In this document: positions 1-5,834 of the stretch, piece after piece
How positions within the stretch are numbered: position 1 is the stretch's first letter
How the letters are laid out: each line of letters begins with the position of its first letter
From: Gemmatimonadota bacterium
Lineage (GTDB): Bacteria; JAAXHH01
DNA: 8,032 nucleotides
Direction of reading: 5' to 3'
Assembly: GCA_026713285.1 (NCBI GenBank)
Contig: JAPOOT010000516.1
Span: 1-8,032, forward strand
Position numbers and translations under genes: made by a program
Notes under the pieces: model-generated
What the model was told of the DNA's origin: nothing
Seen by the model: only the letters and a program-made list of their open reading frames with translations
The model's database searches: none

Positions 1-516
1 GGCGAAATCAGGCATTTCCTCGATGCCTTCCAGGTCGCGGACCGATCCGTCGAAGACCACACCGTTGCCTGAATTCGCGTAGATGGCCGTGGCCAGGTTG
101 TCGCCGATGATGGGCCCCTCGTCCACCTTGCCGTAGGTATCCGCCACGTAGACGTCCCCGGGGACCAGCATGTCGATGGGCCATGAGATCTGGTCACCGA
201 TGCAGCCGTGGGCGGCGCCTTTCGCCTCCATGACCGTGCGCATGGCCGGCCGACGGGGCATGTACATGGCCGTTACCGCCCGTCCCGCGAGCGTCTTGCC
301 GGGATGGGTCTGTTGCCATCCGCCTTCGTACTGGTGTTCGTAGCCCGCGCCGCGCATCACGCCCCAGGCCTGGGTGATAGACACGTGCTGCATCCGCTCG
401 ATGATCGCGTCCGGCACTTTGGGCCGGCCGTCGGGGAAGCGTTCGCCGGTCCAGTCCGGCGTGTATTCGATGAGATCCTCGGGGGCCAGGTTCAGCGGGC
501 AGAATTTGTCGGACAT
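1..516 (-). CDS. RraA-family protein (HMG/CHA aldolase-like), partial, 3' end outside window
   Basis: The 172 visible residues read MSDKFCPLNLAPEDLIEYTP at the start and run open to base 1. Seen: a G-D-N-L motif at residues 138-141 and F-D-G-S-V-R-D at 155-161. These match the RraA/4-hydroxy-4-methyl-2-oxoglutarate aldolase fold, where the Arg-Asp pair (here R160, D161) binds substrate and the divalent metal. Family members are often mislabelled dimethylmenaquinone methyltransferase. Known activities are aldol cleavage or oxaloacetate decarboxylation of 2-oxo-diacids, and E. coli RraA instead inhibits RNase E. The long N-terminal stretch before the core (about 70 residues, with W51-G-V-M-R-G and a G65-G-W) is longer than in classical RraA, so this is a subfamily of unclear substrate. 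ATG at 516 is preceded by AAAGGAG at good spacing. In-frame ATGs at 537, 567 and 576 are alternatives, and the one at 537 also has a good ribosome binding site. The gene lies 156 bases downstream of the PPTase. Family is confident; substrate is unknown. Confidence 0.88.
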   Translation of the reverse strand, partial: MSDKFCPLNLAPEDLIEYTPDWTGERFPDGRPKVPDAIIERMQHVSITQAWGVMRGAGYEHQYEGGWQQTHPGKTLAGRAVTAMYMPRRPAMRTVMEAKGAAHGCIGDQISWPIDMLVPGDVYVADTYGKVDEGPIIGDNLATAIYANSGNGVVFDGSVRDLEGIEEMPDFA

Positions 517-546
517 GTGTACTCCTTTGTCGGGCATGGGTACTCC
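505..546. repeat. 21-base tandem duplication carrying RBS and start codon of the RraA-family gene
   Basis: Bases 505-525 and 526-546 are two adjacent 21-base units differing at only two positions (513 versus 534 and 518 versus 539). Read on the minus strand, each unit contains GGAGTAC, an ATG and a GACAAA. The result is two complete RBS-ATG modules in the same reading frame, with ATGs at 537 and 516. The upper start would give a protein seven residues longer (MPDKGVH added). Because the unit length is a multiple of three, both starts feed the same protein. Confidence 0.9.
522..528 (-). promoter_or_regulatory. Ribosome binding site for the ATG at 516
   Basis: The minus strand reads AAAGGAG followed by five bases and the ATG at 516, which is close to ideal Shine-Dalgarno spacing. 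A second purine tract, GAGGAG (543-548), sits five bases before the in-frame ATG at 537. The true start is therefore ambiguous between two equally good sites. Confidence 0.7.
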
Positions 547-672
547 TCGGATTTGTCTGCGGCGCATGCGCACCATGGCGTGACGTGACAGGTACTATGG
601 CGCGACAGGCACTGTCCGCACAGGGAACAGCGGATCGCCGTGGGCCTGCATAGTTCGTACCGATTTAACTGC
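538..672. other. Intergenic spacer between PPTase and RraA-family gene, with degenerate short repeats
   Basis: This 135-base spacer follows the PPTase stop. It holds three copies of ACAGG on the plus strand (588-592, 605-609, 620-624), spaced 17 and 15 bases apart in partly similar surroundings (tGACAGGtACT and cGACAGGcACT). I see no convincing promoter and no hairpin followed by a T run. A short CTGT/ACAG inverted pair with a four-base loop (612-624 area) is too weak to call a terminator. Two extra in-frame ATGs for the RraA-family gene (576 and 567) lie here without a clear ribosome binding site. Confidence 0.45.
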
Positions 673-1452
673 TTATTCGAACTGCCCATGGTCCCACTGC
701 CGGAAAAAGAGACGTACGTCCCTGTTTTCCACGGCGAGCGCCCCGACGTAGTCCGGGCCGGGGTCGATGTTTGTCATGGTCCAGCGTTGCGCGCAGTGGA
801 CGTCCCAACGCGTGGCCAGCAGTTCGGCCGGACCGTTGGGATCGACGGTGACGTCGAACTGATCGAGGGGACAGGTCAGGCCCTGGCCGATGGCCTTGAC
901 GAAGGCTTCCTTCCGCGTCCAGCACGCGAGGAAGGCCCGGTCGCGTCGATACGGCGGCATGGCTGCCAGGGTGTTGTATTCGCGGTCGGAGAAAAAGCGG
1001 TAAGCGATCCTGAGCCGGTCCACGATCTTGCGCCGGTACAGGTATTCCACGTCGACTCCCACGGGTTGGTCCGATGTCAGCGCGTAAACGGCCAGGTCGT
1101 GAGAATGGGAGACGTTGAACCGGATGGACGTGCGGGGATGGGCGAGGTGGGGCTTGCCGTGCTCGGCATAACCGAAACGCAGGCCGGCCGGTGCTTCAGA
1201 AACGTACCGCGCCAGGATGTTTCTCAGGACGGCACGGGCGGTGGTGTACCGATCCTGCGCGTTGCGTACGACGAACCGGTTCGCCCGTTCGCGTTCGTCT
1301 GCGGACAGGAAGCGTGCCAGCGCACGGGTCTGTCCCGGCGGCAGATCGAGGGAAGCCCGCCACAGATGGACCTGGCCGGGGGCAAGCCGCCACGCCGCGT
1401 CGGAGGGCGCCGTCAGCCATAGCGCTTTATCTCTGGGTCCGTCACCGTTCAT
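673..1452 (-). CDS. Sfp-type 4'-phosphopantetheinyl transferase
   Basis: This 259-residue protein should transfer the phosphopantetheine arm of coenzyme A to a serine of acyl or peptidyl carrier proteins in the cytoplasm. Seen: the substrate-loop region R111-F-N-V-S-H-S at 111-117; the Mg-binding G-V-D-V-E motif at 132-136 (D134, E136); R152-F-F-S at 152-155; and the signature W178-T-R-K-E-A-F-V-K at 178-186 (E182 and K186 conserved). The order and spacing are those of Sfp/EntD/HetI-type enzymes, and the length is typical of the Sfp class. The ATG at 1452 lies inside the end of the upstream amidohydrolase gene (11-base overlap), so translation is probably coupled. No carrier-protein, polyketide or peptide synthetase gene is in the window, so its partner is elsewhere. 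With no neighbouring acpP or acpS context, it could serve either secondary metabolism or general fatty-acid synthesis. Confidence 0.95.
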   Translation of the reverse strand: MNGDGPRDKALWLTAPSDAAWRLAPGQVHLWRASLDLPPGQTRALARFLSADERERANRFVVRNAQDRYTTARAVLRNILARYVSEAPAGLRFGYAEHGKPHLAHPRTSIRFNVSHSHDLAVYALTSDQPVGVDVEYLYRRKIVDRLRIAYRFFSDREYNTLAAMPPYRRDRAFLACWTRKEAFVKAIGQGLTCPLDQFDVTVDPNGPAELLATRWDVHCAQRWTMTNIDPGPDYVGALAVENRDVRLFFRQWDHGQFE

Positions 1453-3193
1453 ATACGATGTTGCCGCCGACTACGGTCAGGTCCACCTTCGCCTCAGGGA
1501 TTTCCTCGGGCGGTATGGTGGTCAGGTCCCGGTCCAGGATCACGAAATCCGCGAGTTTTCCGGGTTCCAGCGAACCCTTTATGTCCTCCTCGTAGGAGGC
1601 ATAGGCGGCGTCTATGGTGTAACCGCGCAACGCTTCCTCCACGGTGATGCTCTGTTCCGGTACCCAGCCGTCCGGGTTCAGGTCGTCCAGTGTGCGGCGG
1701 GTTACTGCCGCGTAGATACCCTCTATCGGCGTAGCAGGCGCCACGGACCAGTCGCTACCCAGGGCGAGCCGCGCGCCGGTGTCCAGCAGCGAGCGGAAGG
1801 CGTAGGTCGTCTTGATCCGCTCGGGACCGATGACCTTTTCAGCCCATCTGCCGTCGTCTATGGCGTGGTAGGGCTGCATGCTGGGGATGATGTCGCGGGC
1901 GGCGAACCGCGCGATGTCGTCCGGCGCGATGTGCTGGGCGTGCTCGATGCGGAAGCGGCGGTCTCGGGAGCCGTTCTCCGCCGCTACGCGGTCGAAGATC
2001 CCAAGCTGCATCCGGATGGCCCGGTCGCCAATGGCGTGGACCATCACGTGCAGCCCCGCCTTGTCGGCCCCGGAGGTCCACGCGTACAGGTCTTCCTCGG
2101 AGCTGATGAGCAGGCCCGTATCGTCCGGCGCGTCCGTAAAGGGCTCCAGGAAGGCGGCCGTGTGGGAACCCAGGGAGCCGTCCACGAAGCCCTTGAGTCC
2201 ACCGAGGCGGACCCACTCGTCACCCCGGCCGGTGGAGTCGATCCGCGCCTTGAGCCGTGGCCAGTCCCACAGCGGGATGGCGGCGTAGATTCGGGTTTTC
2301 ATCCGGCCCTCATTCCGCGCCCTTTCGAAGACTTCCACGTTGCCCCACGATCCCATGTCGTGTACCGAAGTGACGCCCTGAGCCGCCACGTACTCCATTG
2401 CCGCGTCCAGAGCGCGGTCCTTCAACGCGTCGGGCGCATCGGGAATGACCCTGTCGACGAGGTACATCGCGTTGTCTTTAAGGATGCCCGCCGGTTCACC
2501 GTCGTCGTACCTTTCGATGGTGCCGCCGTCGACCTCCTCCGTTTCCCGCGTCACGCCCGCGGCGGTCAGCGCGGCCGTATTGGCCAGGGCCATGTGCCCG
2601 TCGAGCCGGTTGACCCACACCGGGTTGTCCGTCGTCACCGAATCGATCCAGTCCCGGCGGGGAAGCTCTCCGCCCCACTGCTCGTGGTCCCAGTCGCCGC
2701 CGAGGATCCAGACGCCCGGTTCGAGGTCCCTTGCGAATTCGGCGATTCGATCGATGAACACCTGCGGGGTCGGCGCGTCTCTCAACTGGACTGACGACAG
2801 GTTGAACCCGCCTGATATGAAGTGCACGTGGGAGTCGATAAAGCCTGGGGTGACGAGGCGGCCGGCGCCTTCGATCACGGACGTCTCGCCAGTGATATGC
2901 GCTTCGATCTCCTCGTTGTCACCCACGGCCAGGATTCGGCCGCCCGACACGGCCACGGCCTCGGTCCAGGGCAGATCCGCCCGACCGGTCCACACGCGGG
3001 CGCCCCGGACGACCAGAGAGGCCGTCTCGTTCAGGGAGGCCGTCTCGTTGGAATCCGCACAACCCGTGGCGATAACAGCTGTCGCGACCGTCACGGCTGT
3101 CGCGACCGTCACGGCTGTCCCGGCCATCTCGTCCGTCGCGTCGGTCCAGCGCCGCGAAAGCTTCACTAAAGTCGCAAAGACACGTCTCATCAT
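1442..3193 (-). CDS. Metal-dependent amidohydrolase (YtcJ-like, amidohydrolase family 3), probable lipoprotein
   Basis: This 583-residue protein is a TIM-barrel hydrolase of the YtcJ/amidohydrolase-3 type. Seen: an N-terminal beta segment (VVRGARVWTG, 61-70); the metal motif H122-V-H124 after PGFIDS; L198-D-G-H200; K334 in GLKGFVDGS, the likely bridging lysine; H382 and H386 in LHVMVHAIGDRA; H418 in RIEHAQ; the metal Asp D481 in LGSDW; and a C-terminal return to the beta domain (GKLADFVILD, 545-554). All expected ligands are present. The N terminus has a basic start (MMRR), a weakly hydrophobic Ala/Val/Thr core (about 24-42) and I-A-T-G-C45, a plausible though not ideal lipobox, so the enzyme may be anchored in the cell envelope. 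The core and the post-Cys linker are built from 18-base tandem repeats. Family members act on amides, formamides or cyclic amides, and the substrate here cannot be read. The start at 3193 has a GGAAAGGA tract rather far upstream. The ATG codon at residue 2 is an equivalent start. Confidence 0.92.
   Translation of the reverse strand: MMRRVFATLVKLSRRWTDATDEMAGTAVTVATAVTVATAVIATGCADSNETASLNETASLVVRGARVWTGRADLPWTEAVAVSGGRILAVGDNEEIEAHITGETSVIEGAGRLVTPGFIDSHVHFISGGFNLSSVQLRDAPTPQVFIDRIAEFARDLEPGVWILGGDWDHEQWGGELPRRDWIDSVTTDNPVWVNRLDGHMALANTAALTAAGVTRETEEVDGGTIERYDDGEPAGILKDNAMYLVDRVIPDAPDALKDRALDAAMEYVAAQGVTSVHDMGSWGNVEVFERARNEGRMKTRIYAAIPLWDWPRLKARIDSTGRGDEWVRLGGLKGFVDGSLGSHTAAFLEPFTDAPDDTGLLISSEEDLYAWTSGADKAGLHVMVHAIGDRAIRMQLGIFDRVAAENGSRDRRFRIEHAQHIAPDDIARFAARDIIPSMQPYHAIDDGRWAEKVIGPERIKTTYAFRSLLDTGARLALGSDWSVAPATPIEGIYAAVTRRTLDDLNPDGWVPEQSITVEEALRGYTIDAAYASYEEDIKGSLEPGKLADFVILDRDLTTIPPEEIPEAKVDLTVVGGNIVYER
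3018..3053. repeat. 18-base tandem duplication encoding NETASL twice
   Basis: Bases 3018-3035 and 3036-3053 share their first 14 bases exactly and encode S-NETASL-NETASL-V on the minus strand (residues 49-60 of the amidohydrolase). This is just after the candidate lipidated Cys45 and before the catalytic domain. The repeat lengthens the linker by six residues without shifting the frame. Confidence 0.85.
3078..3113. repeat. 18-base tandem repeat encoding TAVTVA in the signal-peptide core
   Basis: Bases 3078-3095 and 3096-3113 are identical 18-base units (GCTGTCGCGACCGTCACG on the plus strand), with the first six bases of a third copy at 3114-3119. On the minus strand they encode successive TAVTVA hexapeptides (about residues 26-37) that make up most of the hydrophobic core of the predicted lipoprotein signal. 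Copy-number change by slippage would alter core length by six residues and keep the frame. Confidence 0.88.
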
Positions 3194-3314
3194 GTGCGAT
3201 GCCTGTTCCTTTCCGGTTACCGGTCTCCCGCGCTTCGGACGATCTCACTCGGCCATGTTCCGACGCGGTGCGGAATGACCCGCCCGCGCTTCGGACGATC
3301 CCCCGGCCTGGTGG
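3194..3314. other. Spacer between dehydratase-like and amidohydrolase genes, with exact 18-base direct repeat
   Basis: This 121-base spacer contains CCCGCGCTTCGGACGATC twice, exactly, at 3227-3244 and 3283-3300. The copies start 56 bases apart and share the same orientation. A near-perfect palindrome, CCGGTTACCGG, is at 3213-3223, and a weak TTCCG/CGGAA inverted pair is at 3258-3275. No sigma70-like promoter or classic terminator is evident. Confidence 0.6.
3227..3300. repeat. Pair of exact 18-base direct repeats
   Basis: The 18-base sequence at 3227-3244 recurs without mismatch at 3283-3300. The 38 bases between the copies include TTCCGACGCGGTGCGGAA, a short inverted arrangement. The repeat could be a regulator-binding site pair upstream of the amidohydrolase gene, or the scar of a small duplication. 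The sequence does not decide between them. Confidence 0.85.
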
Positions 3315-4454
3315 TTACCAGTCGGCCACGCTGCCGTCCGTTTCGTAGAAGTGCTCGCCGCCCAGTTCTTCCTGGTACGGCACCCGGTTGCTTACGGCCT
3401 TCTCATCGATCTCGATACCCAGCCCCGGCTTGTCTGGCAGTTCGATATGGCCGTCGACGACCTGCCAGTTTTGTTTCAGTATATCCGCACCGAGCGCCCA
3501 GTCGACCTGCTCCTGGGCCAGGAAATTCGGAATCACCGCGTCCACGTGCATGCAGGACGTGAAGGCCACGGGACCGATGGCGCAATGGGGGAGGACATGG
3601 ATGTAATACGCCTCCGCCATGTTGGCGATCTTCTTGAGTTCCGTGATGCCGCCGGCGTGGGATCCGTCGGGCTGGATGTAGGCCGCGGCCTGTTTTTCGA
3701 AGACCTGGCGAAACTCCCAGCGGCTTAACAACCGTTCCCCCGTGGCGATGGGAAAGGTGACGTGGTCCGAGACGAGCTTCAGGGCGTCCACGTTTTCCTG
3801 CGGCACCGGTTCTTCCACGAACATGGGCCGCATGTCCTTGATCTCGTGGCAGATCTCGATGGCCAGGGCGGGCGTCATCTTGCCGTGGAAATCGAAGGCC
3901 AGTTCCACTTCCGGTCCCACCCACTCCCGCATGAGGAAGGCGCATTCAACAAAGTGGTCGATGACGGCCGGCGGTTCGTGACCGCGCCATTTGCCGCCGG
4001 GGCCGGACTTGAAGGCCGTATACCCGCTTTCAAGCAGCAGGTCCAGCCGCTCCCGCGCGGCGGCCAGGCTTTCCTCGGCCAGGCTGCCAATGCCCCAGTG
4101 TGCGTAGACGAGGATGCGGTCCCGGACGGCGCCTCCCAGCAGCTTGTAGACGGGAACGCCGTAGTGTTTGCCGGCGATATCCCAGAGCGCCTGGTCCAGG
4201 GCGGACAGGGCGGTCATGAGGATGGCGCCGCCCCGGAAGAAGGCCGAGCGGTACATGTGCTGCCAATGATGCTCTATGCGCAGCGGGTCCTTGCCGACAA
4301 GGTAGTCGGCGAGTTCCCGTACCGCACCTTCCACGCTTTCGGGCTTCCCTTCAAGCGTGGATTCACCCCAGCCGGACAGGCCCGTGTCCGTGGTGATCTT
4401 GACGAGCCGGGTCCGGTGGCGGGGGAAGAACTGTTCGACTGATGCGATTTTCAT
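3315..4454 (-). CDS. Enolase-superfamily sugar-acid dehydratase, D-galactonate dehydratase-like (mandelate racemase subgroup)
   Basis: This 379-residue cytoplasmic enzyme resembles E. coli DgoD along its whole length (DgoD is about 382 residues). Recognisable shared blocks include D22-T-G-L-S-G-W-G-E, L87-D-Q-A-L-W-D-I-A-G-K, Q261-P-D-G-S-H-A-G-G-I-T-E and the closing S-V-A-D-W. Seen catalytic set: metal ligands D188 (in A-F-D-F-H-G), E214 (F-V-E-E-P) and E240 (T-G-E-R); H190 two residues after D188, matching the DgoD general acid; H290 in L-P-H-C as the likely base; and E315. In this family the enzyme removes water from an aldonic acid to give a 2-keto-3-deoxy acid. The loop after K149 (S-G-P-G-G-K-W) differs from DgoD, so the exact sugar acid could be other than galactonate. 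The start ATG at 4454 has GAGG five bases upstream. The gene lies 110 bases after the DUF4412 gene and 121 bases before the amidohydrolase. The family is confident and the substrate uncertain. Confidence 0.9.
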   Translation of the reverse strand: MKIASVEQFFPRHRTRLVKITTDTGLSGWGESTLEGKPESVEGAVRELADYLVGKDPLRIEHHWQHMYRSAFFRGGAILMTALSALDQALWDIAGKHYGVPVYKLLGGAVRDRILVYAHWGIGSLAEESLAAARERLDLLLESGYTAFKSGPGGKWRGHEPPAVIDHFVECAFLMREWVGPEVELAFDFHGKMTPALAIEICHEIKDMRPMFVEEPVPQENVDALKLVSDHVTFPIATGERLLSRWEFRQVFEKQAAAYIQPDGSHAGGITELKKIANMAEAYYIHVLPHCAIGPVAFTSCMHVDAVIPNFLAQEQVDWALGADILKQNWQVVDGHIELPDKPGLGIEIDEKAVSNRVPYQEELGGEHFYETDGSVADW

Positions 4455-4564
4455 GGCAACCTCGCAAGCCGGGAGCGTCCCCGTTGTAAGGGAATGGTTG
4501 ACGGATCGGATCGATCGGGGATCCAGTCATCGACCGGGCCGGTGGATGTGGAAGAAGGCACGGA
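4455..4564. other. Spacer with GATC cluster upstream of the dehydratase-like gene
   Basis: This 110-base spacer has four GATC tetramers within 20 bases (4504-4507, 4509-4512, 4513-4516, 4520-4523). The only other clear element is the dehydratase ribosome binding site (GAGG, 4460-4463, minus strand). No convincing promoter or terminator is seen, so read-through from the DUF4412 gene is possible. Confidence 0.4.
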
Positions 4565-5266
4565 TCATCTGCCGAAGAGCTGCCGCGGATCGATGGGTTC
4601 GATGGCGTATCCGGCCGGGACGACGAATATCGACGGGTCGACGGTATGGGGATTCACCTCGGTAGCCGTCAGGGTCATGGTCATGGCCGTACCGGGGAAC
4701 GACGTGGTGATTTTAAGCGGAAAGCCGGAGAGTCCCTCGGTCCAGAAGGGCATGCTGTCCTTCAAGGCGCCCCCGAGGGAAGCGGCCAGATCCAGATGAA
4801 TCGCGTCGGTGACCCACATGTACTGTGTCATCGCGCCGGAAGGATTGGAACGTGTGATCCTGTATTTTCTGCATTCGTAGCCGGCTATGGTGGTGGTTTC
4901 GTTTTCTTCTGCAATGACCGGCGCCACCCGTTCTTTCAGATTCGGGTCCGCAACGATCTCGTAGGCCTTGCTGTTCATATGGCTGATGACGTAGCCCCGG
5001 CCCGTCGACCCGTCGATCACGACTTCGCCCATCGTCAGGCCGATCATGCCGCCCCGCATGACGATCTTCGTCTGCCCGCCCTTGATGTAGAGCCTGTAGG
5101 ACTCGGGCACCAGCATGGTAACCCGGGCGCGGTCCTGCAGGTCGCCGCCGCTGAAGGCCACGTTGAAATGAAGACTGCCCTCGAAAGCGTTTTCCGCTGG
5201 TTGGGCTGTTGCGTGAGATGCCAGGAGGGGGCCCAGCAGCACTAGGATTGCCGCGTATCTTGTCAC
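4565..5266 (-). CDS. Exported DUF4412-type protein, GTG start
   Basis: This 233-residue protein begins with a clear Sec signal peptide (MTRYAAILVLLGPLLASHAT, then A21-Q22 as the probable cleavage site). The mature part is beta-strand rich: an opening E-G-S-L-H-F strand (29-34), a methionine-rich strand pair around I68-V-M-R-G-G-M-I-G-L-T-M, I127-A-G-Y-E-C-R-K-Y-R-I, and a final strand set ending V215-V-P-A-G-Y. This pattern (internal G-Y-x-C-x-K-Y and a terminal V-P-x-G-Y/F) is characteristic of DUF4412 and related LolA-like half-barrel periplasmic proteins. Their function is unknown. The start is GTG at 5266, because no ATG lies upstream in frame and a later start would lose the signal peptide. 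The Shine-Dalgarno signal is weak and sits in a small hairpin. The gene is 46 bases downstream of the cytochrome gene and probably co-transcribed with it. Confidence 0.82.
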   Translation of the reverse strand: MTRYAAILVLLGPLLASHATAQPAENAFEGSLHFNVAFSGGDLQDRARVTMLVPESYRLYIKGGQTKIVMRGGMIGLTMGEVVIDGSTGRGYVISHMNSKAYEIVADPNLKERVAPVIAEENETTTIAGYECRKYRITRSNPSGAMTQYMWVTDAIHLDLAASLGGALKDSMPFWTEGLSGFPLKITTSFPGTAMTMTLTATEVNPHTVDPSIFVVPAGYAIEPIDPRQLFGR

Positions 5267-5272
5267 GTCTGT

Positions 5273-5285
5273 CTGACCCCGTCAG
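5273..5285 (-). promoter_or_regulatory. Small hairpin immediately upstream of the GTG start of the DUF4412 gene
   Basis: CTGAC (5273-5277) and GTCAG (5281-5285) form a five-pair stem around three bases. In the minus-strand mRNA the loop and stem edge contain the only G-rich, Shine-Dalgarno-like tract (GGGG) before the GTG at 5266. Together with the GTG start, this suggests modest translation. The effect on expression is inferred. Confidence 0.35.
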
Positions 5286-5312
5286 GTTCGAGGTTTATAA
5301 AAAGCGGGATGC

Positions 5313-5684
5313 CTACTCTTCGGATATGATGGTGAGCTCACCGGCGTGGCAGGTGTAGCAGGTTACGAGCTGCAGGTCTTCCTTGTTCATCACGTTCTTA
5401 TTGATCGCCGCTACCTGCACGTTGAGTTGCTCTACGAGACGAATGAATTCACGGCCGATCAGCTTGGTTTCCTTTTCGTCGCTCGGATAGTCTTTCAAAT
5501 TGTGACAGTAGTCGCATTTTTCCCCGATGCCGCTGCTGACCGTTTTCATGTAGTCTCGGATTTCGCGGGTGGAGAGATCCGTCAGGACCTGGACGTTCTT
5601 GGGCGGACGCTGGGCGTCTACGGTTGCGTCGACCAGGACCGTCATAACGAAACACGCGGCAATCACCGGTATGATCCGTTTCAT
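5313..5684 (-). CDS. Small exported diheme cytochrome c, reaction-centre cytochrome subunit-like
   Basis: This 123-residue protein has a signal peptide (MKRIIPVIAACFVMTVLVDA, with cleavage near V22-D-A-Q25) and two covalent heme sites, C57-D-Y-C-H61 and C109-Y-T-C-H113. M46 lies in the helix before heme site 1 (R43-D-Y-M-K-T-V-S-S-G-I-G-E), the arrangement used for Met axial ligation in the tetraheme cytochrome subunit of photosynthetic reaction centres. M99 could play the same role for site 2. Short two-heme homologues of that domain occur in non-phototrophic bacteria and are assumed to carry electrons in the periplasm. No reaction-centre or oxidase gene is in view. I chose the ATG at 5684, because GAGGAAAGGA lies six bases upstream. 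An upstream in-frame ATG at 5708 would add eight polar residues before the signal and has no such site. The gene is the first of the minus-strand series, with a candidate promoter at 5763-5791. Confidence 0.9.
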   Translation of the reverse strand: MKRIIPVIAACFVMTVLVDATVDAQRPPKNVQVLTDLSTREIRDYMKTVSSGIGEKCDYCHNLKDYPSDEKETKLIGREFIRLVEQLNVQVAAINKNVMNKEDLQLVTCYTCHAGELTIISEE

Positions 5685-5690
5685 CGCGAT

Positions 5691-5700
5691 TCCTTTCCTC
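5691..5700 (-). promoter_or_regulatory. Ribosome binding site of the cytochrome gene
   Basis: The minus strand reads GAGGAAAGGA, then ATCGCG, then ATG at 5684. The spacing and strength favour this start over the in-frame ATG at 5708. Confidence 0.75.
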
Positions 5701-5762
5701 GTGGGCATTTGGGTATTTATACGTGTCGCCTGGACGGTTTTCGTACGACCGGCGGTTGAGGA

Positions 5763-5791
5763 AACTTAGATATGCGCCGCAGCGCTGTCAA
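5763..5791 (-). promoter_or_regulatory. Candidate sigma70-like promoter for the cytochrome gene
   Basis: On the minus strand a perfect TTGACA (5791-5786) is followed by a 17-base spacer and TAAGTT (5768-5763). The second hexamer matches the -10 consensus at only three of six positions. A better -10-like TATAAA (minus strand, 5721-5716) lies farther down without a recognisable -35. The promoter is plausible because the perfect -35 is upstream of the first gene of the minus-strand run. Confidence 0.4.
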
Positions 5792-5834
5792 GGCCTTTAA
5801 GGTCCGTAGTCCCATGGCGCCGGCCCTATTTGTA

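Noticed and set aside
505..546. CRISPR-like or iteron repeat.
   Set aside because: There are only two adjacent copies with no spacers, and they are fully explained as a duplicated ribosome-binding and start region.
640..1422. A 260-codon open frame on the plus strand.
   Set aside because: It is the mirror frame of the PPTase gene and has no ribosome binding site or domain.
1217..2794. A 525-codon open frame on the plus strand.
   Set aside because: It is antisense to the amidohydrolase and PPTase genes, which carry complete catalytic motifs. The plus-strand product is Arg/Val/Asp-rich with no domain.
3762..4442. A 226-codon open frame on the plus strand.
   Set aside because: It is the mirror frame of the DgoD-like gene. 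The minus-strand product has all enolase-superfamily ligands in place.
5685..5708. Longer start for the cytochrome at 5708.
   Set aside because: It would put eight polar residues before the signal peptide, and a strong ribosome binding site sits inside this stretch just before the ATG at 5684.
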